From: Bursaphelenchus xylophilus
Lineage: Eukaryota; Nematoda; Chromadorea; Rhabditida; Aphelenchoididae
Length of the DNA: 64,000 bases
Direction: 5' to 3'
Assembly: GCA_904066235.2 (NCBI GenBank)
Contig: CAJFCV020000005.1
Span: 9,233,501-9,297,500, forward strand
Shown one piece after another: positions 21,243 through 33,135 of the stretch. Under the pieces are notes generated by a model. The model was not told the DNA's origin, searched no databases, and saw only the letters and a list, made by a program, of their open reading frames with translations. The position numbers were made by a program, and so were the translations under genes. Numbering within the stretch: the stretch's first letter is position 1; each line of letters begins with the position of its first letter.

Positions 21243-22343
21243 ATGTGTTCACTGGCAAAAACTATTTTTATACTGTTATTGCTACTGATTTTGATGACTA
21301 AAATTTTTGGAGCCAAAGTAAATAGTACCGTTATTGCTACGACTGTTAGGCCACTCAGGTCACATAAATCCAATGTAACCCTTAAAAGGCCTATTAAGAA
21401 TATTACTACGGCTAATACGACTTATCTTACTGCTACAAATGTCACTTCAACTACAAAGTCGAGGTTTACCACAATAAACAAAGCCAAGTTGGATAATCTA
21501 CGACGAACTTTGACCAATATTATGTCCACTGACACCAGAAATGTTACTACGAGCAGTGCTAACTTCACTGCTGTGACCAGAACGGCGTCCAATGTAAAGA
21601 AGCCACAATGGAATTACAGGAAGAAGTTCAGAGATGAAAATGAGAAGAGCACTACCAAAAAGACTCCTACTGCGGCCAAGAAAGACACTCCGACCGATCG
21701 AACGCCTCGAGGGTATTATTATCAACAGCCTTACTATTACTACCCAACGTATTATGAGCCAATGTAAGTTGAAATTTCAAGCGAAAAAATCGACTTTTCG
21801 GGTCGCAACAGCTCGGGTCAACAGTAAATCGATTCATACGTAGGGCGGGTGAATACACCAAAAAAGGTTGTAGGAAGCGCCCACGAGGCTTTGCGCTGGT
21901 CGGCGGACATTCGGCGAAAGCTCCGTGGAAACTTACAATATGACCACCTTTTCTTGTTTTACTTATTAATTACGGCAGTTTTCTTTACCCAGAGTTGTCG
22001 CAACATATAAAAGACCAAAATTTGCGGGGAAAAACGAAGACCCGTAACTTTTATCTCGATAGATATTATTGATGCGAGTACATGTAAAATACCTCAAAAT
22101 AGGTGATAAACTATCCTGGGACCCGATCAATCTTATTATTTCTACTATTTAAGCCTTCTTCAAGCCTCCGACCCCGAACTGTGGCGACCCGAAAAGTCTT
22201 AGCGCCAGTAAATCCATCTCATATCGGGATTCCATTAAACTGTTTTCAGATACTATTACCCGTCTTACCAGCCGGCCTACAACCCGTTTTATGGCGGCGG
22301 CGGTGGATTGACGACCGCATTTTGTATCGTTTGTATTGGATGA
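21243..22343 (+). CDS. Secreted Thr/Asn-rich protein with Tyr-rich C-terminus, unknown function
   Basis: Two exons (21243-21763, 22250-22343) encode 204 residues. Residues 1-26 (MCSLAKTIFILLLLLILM...) form a strong signal peptide. The body is rich in Thr and basic residues and has at least six N-glycosylation sequons (NST, NVT, NIT, NTT and repeats), then a Lys/Thr-rich linker, then YYYQQPYYYYPTYY and YYYPSYQPAYNPFYGGGGG. The extreme end is hydrophobic with two Cys. Tyr/Gly-rich tails occur in extracellular matrix and cuticle-associated proteins, where Tyr can be crosslinked; such a role is only inferred, helped by the neighbouring collagen on the same strand. The upstream TTG near 21225 is not used as the start; ATG 21243 follows a likely splice acceptor. 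Poly(A) signal at 22456. Confidence 0.72.
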
Positions 22344-22915
22344 AAAAAAGGAGAAATTCTCACATCTTACTACGAGATCCTCAACTTTCAACAATCCTAT
22401 AATCATCATTCTCTCCGCACTGCCTGAATGCCATTTTTCTATTTGATTTTTGAAAAATAAAACATTTTTACAAACTTTTGCCATGGTTTTATCAAGGTTT
22501 GAGGACGGAAGAGTCCGGAATCTCATCGGCTTTACAAAATATGTCTATAGGATAGTTCCCATCCCACTTCCTTGAAGTGGAGCTCAAAGTTGAAGGGGAA
22601 TCGGGGGACGTTAGACCACCGATCGTTGGGGAACAAGTACACACACGAAATCGCAAGGTTCTTTTATTCACGGCAAAGGGAACAACCGAAGAAGATAATG
22701 AGCTCATTGGTGAGAAAGTGTTCCTTTTGTATGACTCCATGTATGCTAATTTCCGTGGGAATTGTGGAGACCTTTGAGGCTCCACAACACTTCACATACC
22801 AGATCGATAACTTTTGACTGGATATTTCTAATGTATGTATTAAAACCTCGCAGAAATAGAGCTCAATTTAACATTATAAATATTTAATTACATACAACAA
22901 TTGAAGATTGATTTC
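22344..22915. other. Convergent 3' region with a possible coding relic at 22563-22777 (+)
   Basis: A plus-strand frame ending at 22777 reads VEGESGDVRPPIVGEQVHTR...EKVFLLYDSMYANF, with protein-like composition, but it lacks a convincing start or upstream exon. The opposite strand is also open here. About 70 bp at 22423-22496 (ATTTGATTTTTGAAAAATAA) resemble 26405-26480. No family recognised. Confidence 0.3.
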
Positions 22916-25673
22916 TTATGGAGTACAACGTCCAACAAACCGAGGATACAAGCAGACATCGCGGACATGTTCAGTGCCTGTAAGCCAGCAAACAAATCTC
23001 TCCAATCCAAGCCCGTATCCGCCATGGGGACAGCCACCGTAGCGACGTTGGTCCACATACCAATAATATTTCTTGGGATCGATTCCGGCATTGGAAAACG
23101 CAGATAGTATTTCTTCTTCCTTCCAAATCCTCATCGACCCACCAACAACTTCGCCGACTCCAGGAATCAACAAGTCAACGGATTCGGTCAACTCCCGGTC
23201 TTCTTCGCAACGACTCATGTAAAAGGACTTGATTCCAGCCGGGAATCGGTTCAACAAAATGGGCTGAAATCAGAGAAGTAAAGAAATTTCAGCCGGGAAG
23301 CGATAAAAAAACGTTGGATCTCTTCGAAGTGTGGTCGCAATCACTTTCTAGGGAAGTGTACAAACGGATCAGTTAGTGAAATACACAGTTGGAAAGCCCT
23401 TGAAAAAAAGTACAGAGTGGGCCACTAGAAGCTTCCGTCCTCTTTTTGTAGATTTCTCCGCGGAGGCTGAGAAATCTTTCCTAAGGTTTAGACTTTTCTG
23501 GAGCTGAGACCCGCCATTTTCAACCAGCTGAATTTCAAAAATATATGTTTTAGCGGTTTCGGCACGAAAATAATTTTTCAAAAAGAAAGGTCAATACAAA
23601 ACATAAATATGTTTTTGAAAATTTTGGCAAATCGGCGGAGTCTCCGCGGAGAAATCTAAAAAAAAGAGGACGGAAACTTCGAGTGGACCACCCTGTACTA
23701 GAGACTGCCTTCTATGTTTGCAGAATACCCACTTTCCAACTGTGAATATCACTCATTGGTGATGGTCAGTTTGTACACTTCCCTGGTATGTGATTGCGAC
23801 CACATTTCGAGAGACATCCAACCGGCTATCATGAACGGCCTGGATCACAATTATTATATTAAATGCGCGAGATAGATGTAAAATTTTGCCTTTAATCTTT
23901 TGTTGTACAGATTTTTTTATTGATAAAGTGGGGGACCTAATCCAATGGCAAAAAACGTGCCAATGTGCATCCGGGAAGGATCAAAAATGTGGCAAAATGC
24001 TTCCATCTTCAAGTGAAAAACTTCGTTTTGAAGGGCGCGCCATTTCCCTCACAAAAATAGCGGGCGCGCTTTTGAAAGTTTTTTCACTTGGAGAGGGAAG
24101 CATTTTGTCACATTTTTGATACTTCCCGGATGCAAAACAGCACGTTTTTTGCCACTGGATCAGATCCCCCACTGTACCACCTAAAACCTTAACGAAGCCG
24201 CATCCCGAAAATTTCAGTAAATGAATAAATTTTTTCTCAAGCAACCCCTCTAGTCGGAGTGCCAATGTGCTAATTCAAAGGAAAGAAAACATACCTGATT
24301 GATCTTATCAGTCATTGCGCGTTCTGGCCCTTCAGGAATGTCTTCGCCGAACTCGAAATCTTTACCCTCTTCATTCTTGACGCCATTTTCCTTCAACCAT
24401 TTGATTGCATCAGCATAAGTCATCCTCAAAAACGGTCTTTTTGGTTTCTCAAAACTCTACAAAAGCATAAAACTACGAGTCCACAACCTTACTGGATTCG
24501 ATTCCAACACATAGGCCTTGGCTTCAGGATCGTCCAGGATCCTGTCAACGGTGTCACAAACAATGTCTTCAACCCTCTGAAGGAGGTCCTCAAAAGTAAT
24601 GTAAGGACATTCGGCTTCAACATGCGAAAATTCTGACAAATGGCGTCTTGTCCGTGACTTTTCCGCTCTGTAAGACTGGGCAATACAATAGCAATCGCCG
24701 ACTGCCGGCAAACAGGTCTCCAGATATAACTGTGAGGATTGCGTTAAGTACGCCTCTTCATCAAAGAACTTTAAGCCGAACAACGTAGATCCACCTTCCA
24801 CTTGGGTCTGAACCAGGGTGGGTGGGAACACCTCGGTGTATTTGCGGCTATAAAAGTGCTCCCTCATCGCGCGGGTGACAGCAGCTCGAACCCTCAAAAT
24901 CTTGGCAGTGTTTTCGCCACGAATCACGAGATGACGATTGTCGAGCAGGACATCAACGTTCGCTTCAATGTTCAGCACATGATCGACGCCTCCAGGTGGT
25001 GAGTTTCCAATCAAGGACCAATAATCCGCCACCAATTCCACTCCACCTTCGGCGGTTTTTCCCTCCGGCAACTCCTTGACAGTGCCATAAACGGAAACTG
25101 AGGATTCTGTCTGAACGGGCGAAGCGTCGTACGCGCGGCATAGCGCATCATTCATAACGGCCTGTACACGTCCACTACCATCTCTCAGCACCCAGAACAT
25201 GAGGTTTTTTCCTAAAGAAATAAAAACACAACTAGACACATACCTTGTCGTCGCAGACGATGCACCCATGCGGATACGACAACTCTTTGGCCAACGTGAG
25301 CCGCAACTTCCCGCAATTTAACGTTTATTGGCGTCGGCAAAGTCTCATCGAGAACAAGAAGATTGTTCGCGGCCTCCTCAAGACGGGCTTCGGCGAGCTG
25401 ATGGGGAAGGTTTTGGACAGCTTGCTTCTCCACAGCTTTCTGAAGTTTCCTCTTCTCGGCTTCCACCTTCTTCGCGTTCTTCTTTAGAGCTGCTTTGGAC
25501 GCCTCTTTCCATTCGAGTTTTCCCTCCTCTTCCCTTGTCGCAACCATAAACTTTGTTTCGTTGGAGCCGGCCAACAACATGGCTTTGAACAAGTTCTTGA
25601 CCGGCTTTATCATCGAACCATCTCCTTGTTCATCACATCCGCTCTCAGGATCGACGTAAAATACACCAGTCAT
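22916..25673 (-). CDS. nars-1: Cytosolic asparaginyl-tRNA synthetase
   Basis: Four exons (25673-25244, 25211-24493, 24456-24295, 23263-22916) give 552 residues, close to the ~550 of animal cytosolic AsnRS. It charges tRNA-Asn with asparagine. The N-terminal ~110 residues form the eukaryote-specific extension ([15 protein letters not shown], then a Lys/Glu-rich helix). An OB-fold anticodon-binding domain follows ([19 protein letters not shown]). Class IIb catalytic motifs are intact: motif 2 in [16 protein letters not shown] and motif 3 in [11 protein letters not shown] near the C-terminus, which ends [12 protein letters not shown]. The start ATG lies one base after a TTTCTTTAG acceptor, suggesting trans-splicing. 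The 1.03-kb last intron contains a foldback (23312-23823) and a family A MITE (23936-24174), while the other introns are tiny. Confidence 0.96.
23312..23823. mobile_element. Foldback element in nars-1 intron 3 (~510 bp)
   Basis: GTTGGATCTCTTCGAAGTGT at the left is inverted at the right end (to ATCCAAC, 23823). Paired inner landmarks are GGGAAGTGTACAAAC, ACAGTTGGAAAG and CTCCGCGGAGAAATCT with its complement. It is non-coding. Confidence 0.8.
23936..24174. mobile_element. Family A MITE in nars-1 intron 3
   Basis: The element is a near-palindrome of about 240 bp ending GATCCCCCACTG before TA; the left end reads GTGGGGGACCTAATCC. Its core pairs TGGCAAAATGCTTCCATCTT with GGAAGCATTTTGTCACATTT. Confidence 0.85.
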
Positions 25674-25718
25674 CCTAAAGAAAAAGTGATAAGAATAACA
25701 AGAGATCGAGCCATACTA

Positions 25719-25813
25719 ACAAGAGATCGGTGAATAGTTGCACCCTTCTTTCTTAATGAACAATATAAGGCTTCATTAAGAAAGAAGGGTGCAACTATTT
25801 GCCGATCCCTTGT
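25719..25813. repeat. Near-perfect 42-bp-stem hairpin upstream of nars-1
   Basis: ACAAGAGATCGGTGAATAGT...TTAATGAA is followed by an 11-nt spacer and its reverse complement ending GATCCCTTGT. Only a few bases in the stem mismatch. The termini ACAAG..CTTGT recall families B and C, so it may be a miniature element; it lies only 46 bp upstream of the nars-1 start. Confidence 0.85.
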
Positions 25814-26839
25814 AAGCAAACAGCGCAGATCCGATGATGCAATACATAACGCTTTTTTCGCGGAACTCTTGTGGCGTCACGCCACGAAAACAAATGTTGG
25901 CGTAAATACTTTTCTTTGGCTTCTTTGAGAAATTAGCAAAATTGTAATTTATCCCGGTATTGAACAAAATCTGGACAAAAAAAGCTACAGACCCCTTCAG
26001 TGAATTTTTCTTGTTTCAACAAGTGTTATGTCTTTCAAAAACACCATGTTTGAGGAGTTTGAAAATCAAAATCTTTTTTGTTGCGGAATGCCAAGGATTT
26101 TGCCGTTTTGCCAAAAGCCCGGGCAATGATTTTCAATAATTCTAATAGCAGGGAAGTTGGCTCAATAAGTCGAGTTACGAGTTGGAAAAAGTTGTCAAAC
26201 TTTGCATGGTGATTGAAAATGGTGTTTTATTGCAGATTGACCAGTATTGTGGGTTTCGTGACTAAACGTAGCCCGCTAGATGACTGCAAAGTTCTCGATT
26301 TTTGGAACTTTGAAGTGGAATATACAAATATTGAATAACATATACAAATTTCTGACCTCGAACAGAGAGAACGTCTACTCTTTCCAATTCACTATTTATC
26401 AATTTATCAATGCCATTTTCCACTTGATTTTTGAAAAATAAAACCTTTTTATCAATTTTTGCCACTGTTTTGTCATGTCCAATATAAACTTATTAGATTT
26501 ACCAAGAAAAATCATCGTTTTCCAATCCAAAAATGAGGATCAATCTTCTCCAGACTGAACTCTACAATTCACGTGAGGCCAAGCGAAAAGGAATGGGAAA
26601 GCGAGAGAGCGTCATGGGGTTTTCTTATTTTACACAGCTGCGAGAGAAAGGCGAACGAAAAAGCGGGGCAATCGACAGAAAATGCGTCCTGCTGCCTCGT
26701 GGTTGTATTGAATATTGACTGTTATTGTCAATTTTACCAAGATTTCGCTGGTTTATACAGAAATTTGGGATATTCCAGAAAATATGTCATAATGACACAC
26801 GGATCTTGAAAAATTTTTAGTTGATTTATGTCGGAAAAC
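25814..26839. other. Intergenic, no gene recognised
   Basis: AT-rich sequence. The segment 26405-26480 (CACTTGATTTTTGAAAAATA) resembles the 3' region at 22423-22496. No exon chain seen. Confidence 0.4.
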
Positions 26840-27394
26840 CAGGGGTGGCAAACGGGCCTCTTTTTCCAAATTTCAGGCCCGGGGCCCGGCCCGGCAAAAT
26901 CCCAGGCCCGGCCCGGCCCGGTTCAAAATTTTGCAGGCCCGGCCCGGCCCGGTAGGAATCAGGCCCGGCCCGGCCCGGCCCGATAAAAGCCCGGTTAGGG
27001 CGCGAGCTGGAAATTTTCCTTTGATCTTACCGCCTCTGTAGTGTGCTAAAATCTGCTAAGAACTATCCTATATGTATTATATGTTCTAATTTGGACCTTA
27101 TATTATAACATATATGCAAAAAAGTACTATAAAGTAATAAACTATTGTAGAACTTGATATACTAAAAATACAAACCTATCCAAAAATTTTTCCGGCGCGA
27201 AAACATTGAATGCCAAACGCTTGGCATTTCGACAAAACCGGGCCGGGCCGGGCCTGAAAATGGCTCAGGCCCGCGGCCCGGCCCGGTAAAAAGCAGGCCC
27301 GGCCCGGCCCGTTTCAAAATTTGTCAGGCCCGGCCCGTTTAGGCCCGATCGGGCCGGGCTTCGCCGGGCCGGCCCGGCCCGGTGGCCACCCCTG
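26840..27394. mobile_element. hAT-like non-autonomous element with GC-rich GGCCCGGCCC arrays
   Basis: The element begins CAGGGGTGGCAAACGGGCC and ends GGTGGCCACCCCTG, hAT-type terminal inverted repeats, and is flanked by a perfect 8-bp duplication CGGAAAAC (26832-26839 and 27395-27402). Both subterminal regions (to ~27000 and from ~27235) are arrays of CAGGCCCGGCCCGGCCCG in opposite orientation around an AT-rich centre. It encodes no transposase. Confidence 0.88.
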
Positions 27395-27946
27395 CGGAAA
27401 ACTTTTTTCGAAGACTGTATTATCTCCAAAAATCCAGGGTTACTCCGTAAATTTGTAGAAATAGCCATTTTTAACTGTCTGGCTGACGGAATTTCTGCAA
27501 ATTGAGAAAATATTTTCCTTTTTGATGGAAGAGAAAAATTTTTGGTGTTTCTAGAGCTTCTTTTGTGATCGAGACCTCCGTTATTATATGTTTTGCTTTT
27601 AAAAACTGAAAAAGTATGATTCTTTCAATGTTCCCCCATTGAAATCGATGTTTACGTTATTTTAGGTATACCTAAATTTATATGTTGGTATTTTAACCCA
27701 ACTCAAATGCAATATCTCCAATTTTTAATGTTAAAACGTCGAAATCGTTATGGTCTTGCTGTTTACCCAATAAAACACCAGTTTCTCTCAATTTATTTCT
27801 CGATTTTGTTTGTTGTTACACACTCCTCGTGATCTTGTTTTAGTGATCGCACGCGTTCGTCCGAAAAAAAATAATTGACGTTTGAAAATTTCAGCTTTAT
27901 AAGCTTCCTTATTAGTCAATCGTCCTACCTCCAAATCAGTACGAAT
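27395..27946. other. Upstream region of the small membrane protein gene
   Basis: AT-rich with no recognised element beyond the right-hand hAT target duplication at its start. No coding frame of note. Confidence 0.35.
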
Positions 27947-28354
27947 ATGTCCAAACCAGAAGAAGTGGAAAATGAGGAGGGTTGGGAGCTAGTCAGGTAA
28001 GAAGATTCTGTTTTTGTTGGAATTTAGAGATAAAACGATTCAAAGCGGTATGAAAAAGGACTCAATAGGCCATTGACAAGCGAATCAAGCTTATGATTTT
28101 CATCAACTTTCAGTCATGAAACCGTACGAGCCACTGCATTTTCGGCCGCTTTTGCAATGGCCTGCACCGCCGCTTATTATGGTCTCCATGTAGCGCTCTT
28201 CTGGGCGGGAGGACCAATCTGGCTTCATGGCGCGTTGTGGTGGTCACTTTGGGGCCGACCTATTCGTGGGATGAGGTCACTTTTCTACTCTCTGAGATGG
28301 CATCTGGCTAGATTGGTGTGGAGAAAAGCTGCTCAGCGTGAAATCAGACAATAA
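27947..28354 (+). CDS. Small membrane protein, 96 residues, unknown
   Basis: Two exons (27947-27996, 28114-28354) encode an acidic N-terminus MSKPEEVENEEGWELV, then a hydrophobic region (about residues 25-65) rich in Ala, Trp and Gly (FSAAFAMACTAAYYGLHVAL, PIWLHGALWWSLWG), and a basic C-terminal tail. One or two membrane segments or a hairpin are likely. The phase across the intron is kept and an AATAAA follows at 28485. I do not recognise the family. It is convergent with L2HGDH, whose end lies 348 bp away. Confidence 0.7.
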
Positions 28355-28701
28355 TCTGCGCGTATCGCCGTGATATTCCACGGAAACTAACCAATTTTTA
28401 TGGATCTTTCAATTTCACTATGGGTAATATCAGTTGATGATAATTTTTCGCGATTATTTTTTAAAACGCAAGAAATTTGATGTAAATAAACAATGTAGAT
28501 ATAATTTCTGATATGTTTTTGTAAAATACGACATCTCCTTCCCTTATTTGAGAGGAGTAATTATTTAAAATATCAAAAGTTGGCCTCAATTTAACGAAAA
28601 ATACTGTTTAATCTAATTTACTACGTAAACACGTATACAAAGAAGACCCATATACTATTTCTACGCTATAAAATATCACAAGTAGACTGTCTATACATAA
28701 C
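28355..28701. other. Convergent intergenic region
   Basis: Contains the poly(A) signal of the upstream gene (28485-28490) and AT-rich sequence; no gene seen. Confidence 0.4.
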
Positions 28702-31551
28702 CTATAGTTTGAATTTGTCCACCGCCTTGTCTACGACCATTCTTGCAATGGCCATTGAGCTGGTGGCACCGGGTGACGGGGCGTTCCTAACGTGAAGTAA
28801 TCGTGGTGCCAAAGGGCCCACACCGTCGTCGAAGACAAAATCATCGACCAAAGCGCCTGTGGCATCAAGGGCTTGCGCTCTGACGCCAGCCCGGCCTCGG
28901 GTCACATCGCTGAATGAGATTTCGGGAATGTAGCGTTGAAGTTGCTTGACTTGAGCGTGGTAGAAGATGCCTCGATACATTTCGCTCAATCCGAAGCCCG
29001 CGTATTTGGACATGAGGCGTATCATGCCTCTGAAAAATCGGCAATGACTTTCTTATCATCAAAAAATTTTAATTTGGGTAAAAATTCCAAAAAAAAACTT
29101 ACACAAAGCTGACAGCATCGATGAAATCTCTGAGAGAAAAGTCGAAATAGCTGTAGCCTTCACGCTTGTAAGCTAGGACAGCATTTGGGCCAAGAAGAAC
29201 TTCTCCTCGCATGGTTGGAGTAAAGTGAACACCGAGGAAGGGGAAACGGGGATCTGGGACCTAAAATAAACAATTGGAGATAATAAAAAAGGTCATAGTG
29301 GAGTCTAAGACGTCCAGTACAACGTTTGAAAGCCATAACTCCACTAACCATGCCGACTTTTAGTTAAAACTGAAAATTTCCCCTAATTTTACAGTGACGG
29401 ACCTGATCCAGTAGCAAGAAACGTACCATTTTGCATCCTGGAGTATCAAAAAACGTAGCAAAATGCCTCCTTTTCAACTAAAACGTTTTGGAGGTTTTAG
29501 TTGACTAAAACTTTTTTTTCACTTGGAGCGGAGGTATTTTGCGTAATTTTTTGGTGCTTCCAGGATTCAAAATGGTACGTTTTTTCCACTGGATAGATCC
29601 GCCACTGCAAAAATTTTAAAAATTTTTGTTCCTAAAGCAATATTTTTTATCCAATTCATCCTTGTAGCTATTTTTAACACTCTAGTTTTACCACCCAACC
29701 ACATTTCAAACCCCATTCTCACCTTAAAATCCCTACTTACCGGGTAAATATTAGTGGTAACCAAGTGGTGTTTCTCGGGCTTTAAGTACAGGTATTCCCC
29801 TCGGAACGGGACAATTTTTGGCACAGATTTACAGCCCGTGAGCTGTGCTACTCGATCAGATTGGAGACCAGCGCAGGTGATCACTTGGGATGCGTGAATT
29901 GGCGCCTAAACTTCGTGTTAGTTGATATTCTCCATGCTTACTTTTCCTGGACCACTTTCAACTCTTATGGGATACTTGGGGTCTCCACTTTCTTTGATGT
30001 GTTTTAGAGGATGTGAGGTGTAAATATCTCCGCCGGATTGTTTGAAGTCGTCGGCGTAGCTGAGACAGACCACTTTCCAGTCGACGATCCCAGTGTAAGG
30101 TGACCAGAGGGCTTTGACTCCCTAAAACTCGGTTTTAGCTCGTATTGTAGGAGGTAAAATGGTTTCGAAATTGTCAAATACGATCTGGCATATAGCTGAT
30201 TGCTGATTTTGATTACTTACCCTGCAGGCCGGTTGAATTTCCTTGATTCTTTCAGGGCCCACCATTGTAATCTCTTTGCAGCCATTTTTCTGCGCTCGTA
30301 CGTATAATTTCTGAAAATATCTGGTCAAAATACGAACCTATAACTTTAGAGTGTCCAATTGAGGATCCCTATGTTATTTCCATCGCCATTAATTATCAAA
30401 TTTCAGCCTAATTTAGCCTTTTTTTTGTAAAAAACGCCCCCAAAAAGCAGTCAAGTAAAAAAACGAGTTTATCGTGAACCTAAAAACTGCATTAATATGT
30501 ATTTTGCGTACCTCCAAATTCTCGATCTCACTGTTATCCACCGCAACGATCAACTTGCCGCATTTTTTGTAGGGAATTCCTTTTTTCTGAATGTAATCGT
30601 AGGCGAGATCGATGCCCTGAACGCATAGCTTGGCCTTCAAACTCCCTGGTTGATAGTAAATACCCGCATGAAGGACGCCGGAGTTGTTGCCTGACTGATG
30701 TTTGGCTAAAACATAAAAAAATTTGGAAATTGATATCTAAATGTGTAATATAAATGCTGGAAAGTCTCATTAATTAATAGAAAAATTTGTTCGTTTCTAC
30801 TGTTTCAATCCATAAATTGAGCATTTGTAAAAATTTTGAATTGTATTTTTTTCTTTTTTCTATATTATTCATGATGACTATCGCAGCAAAAAATCTTTCA
30901 AATGCTAATAATTCTGTGTCTCAACCATATCTTCGCCTCTCTACATGGCGCAAAACCTTTTTAGAGGCTTCTCTATTATGATTCACCGCCTACATTATGT
31001 AAACAAAGGCTTTTGGGCCCGAGATTGCAATTGGTTTCCAAGCCATTTGCTTTTTATGGGCCTTTTGTGGCTATGGAAATACGGAAGCAAAGGCTAATTT
31101 AGTCTCATATTGGCCTCTTTGGCAAATAATGTAAAATAATTAGCGAAATTTGCAATTCCGAAGGCTTCGCCGATTCGGCAGCTCGCGCCCTATGTTAATA
31201 TAAAAAGGTGGTCGAAACGGCGATTTTTTTGTATCGAAAAGTTGGATTAATCCAGTTAACTCGTATTTTACATTTACAGAGTCCTCTTTCACGTTTTGGT
31301 AATGTTCTTGCCTAAATTTAAAACACGATCTAGAAAGTATAAAATAGCTTACAAAGTTCAGGCTCTTTCTCCAGCAAGGCTACTTTAAGGTTTGGTCTGT
31401 CCAATTTGAGTTGTCTGGCAGTCGCACAACCAACAATACCTCCTCCAACAATCGCTACATCATAGTTTAGGGCATTGCTGGAAGAAAATTGATATTACTA
31501 TTAAAAACTATCGTTAATGACTTGCCTTAGTATGACGGAAGATAGTTTCAT
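28702..31551 (-). CDS. L2HGDH: L-2-hydroxyglutarate dehydrogenase, FAD-dependent
   Basis: Eight exons (31551-31526, 31477-31353, 30705-30512, 30310-30221, 30121-29942, 29905-29741, 29260-29103, 29029-28702) give 421 residues. The enzyme oxidises L-2-hydroxyglutarate to 2-oxoglutarate in mitochondria. The Rossmann FAD-binding motif [17 protein letters not shown] is at residues 17-33; conserved segments follow: [53 protein letters not shown]. The C-terminus carries [16 protein letters not shown]. The N-terminus before the FAD motif is only 16 residues, so any mitochondrial targeting signal is short or supplied by an unseen alternative first exon. The first intron uses a GCAAGT donor (GC-AG). 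Intron 7-side sequence holds a family A MITE (29392-29607). Confidence 0.93.
29392..29607. mobile_element. Family A MITE in an L2HGDH intron
   Basis: Starts CAGTGACGGACCTGATCCAG after TA and ends with the inverted GATCCGCCACTG. The palindromic core is shortened. It lies in intron 6 (29740-29261). Confidence 0.8.
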
Positions 31552-33135
31552 CGTCTAGAAATAATCGAATTAGAGATTGAAAGAGAAAGGAGGAATGGAA
31601 TTAAGGAGGAATGGGGTTTATCAAGGATTTTGAGGGATATTTTACTATACATTAGAGTAATAAAAGAAAAATTGATGATTCTAAGGGAATTTAATATTAA
31701 AAAAGGTGGAATTTGCGATCCAAATATTGCTTAGAGCCTGATTGAGTCTATTCGGGAAAAAATTTTTGCTTTTCACAAGTTTTTTAGAGGTTAAAATACG
31801 AAATAGGTTCTTTTTTGGTCAAAAAATATCTAAAATAAGGTCCTAAATGGACGAAACTAGACATGGCAACTAATTTTTGGCCCAAGTAAAGTGTAATAAG
31901 CTCTTAATTTTATTTTACACTCCACCAGCCAACTGCATTTTCTCGTAATTCACATGAAAACGAGACAAAAATAATGGTGACCTCGAGCTGTCTGACCCCA
32001 CCTCCGAACCGAAAAACTTATTTATGGCAATTCTAAAAAGAGTTTTTTTCCGGCCGTTCCTCGACTTTGCACGTATGCTAAGGGCGTTGCGGCGGAATTT
32101 CATGCCTTTTTCAGCGCTCAAAAGTAACCCTTACACCACTCTTTAAAAGCGTAAACAATTTTATAGTCGGGGTTCATGTTTTTAGTACAGGCCTTGCAAA
32201 GGTTGATAAAACCAGGAAATAGACCTGGAAGTATCAAAGAACGGATCACATTTGATATAACGAGGTTTTTTCGAGGGTTCAAGGTCATTTGTGATGATTT
32301 TTTGGAATAAAAAAGTTGGGTTTCAAATGTCCTTAGGGCATGCTAAGTTCATTATTGGCGGCTATGACTCATGGACACTTCTTTTTCCAATACTTCGAAA
32401 GTTTTCGAGGCAGAGTAAAAAAAGTCATTGATAGCACCTAAAGCAATGTAAGATCTTGTCCAAAAATCACTGTAGGCAGTGCGCAAATTTATTGTAAATA
32501 CTTCTTACAATGTATTCTTCCTTTTAGATACTATCTAGCATGAATAATTCCCTCCACTTTTCCATCATTCCACTTGACCTATATTACACTAGGTATCTAA
32601 TCTCCGAAACTCATCTAATCCCTCTTGAGGTCTATTACATAACCAAATTCCTTTCCCATACTCTACTCAATTCCTCTTTCATCTTCACCCTCACCTTCTT
32701 CCAGATACAATCAGTTCTAAACTTTCTTCCGTTTGCCCAACAAGATCAAGTCCAAGTTTAGTTCTTTTATCTTTTACTGCTTCAAACGAAAAAAAGACTC
32801 GTATTACCAGTAACAAATTACAATAAATAATTATTATAAATTATATCAAAATCGGAGATACAAAAATATAACAACAAATCTACACGACTAAAGGTGGTTC
32901 CGAAAGAGATTTGAGGCGACTTTGGATTGTTGGATTGTAGAGAAAAGCGATAAGAGTTTGGGGAATTATGAACAACTTCAGGGAGTGTCAGGTCATTTCC
33001 AAGATAATTCAACCCAAAGTTGAGGGATTACGCCTCTTTGTCGGGCAAAATTACCTTATCCATGACCTTCTACATCCTTAAAACGTTTAAAATGCCCCGA
33101 ACAACAACATATACAACCTGAGCACCCTCTAGACC
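31552..33135. other. Intergenic between L2HGDH and calreticulin, no gene recognised
   Basis: Holds the upstream region of L2HGDH and the 3' region of calreticulin. A plus-strand frame at 32540-32758 is low-complexity and hydrophobic and is not supported by splice sites. Confidence 0.4.
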
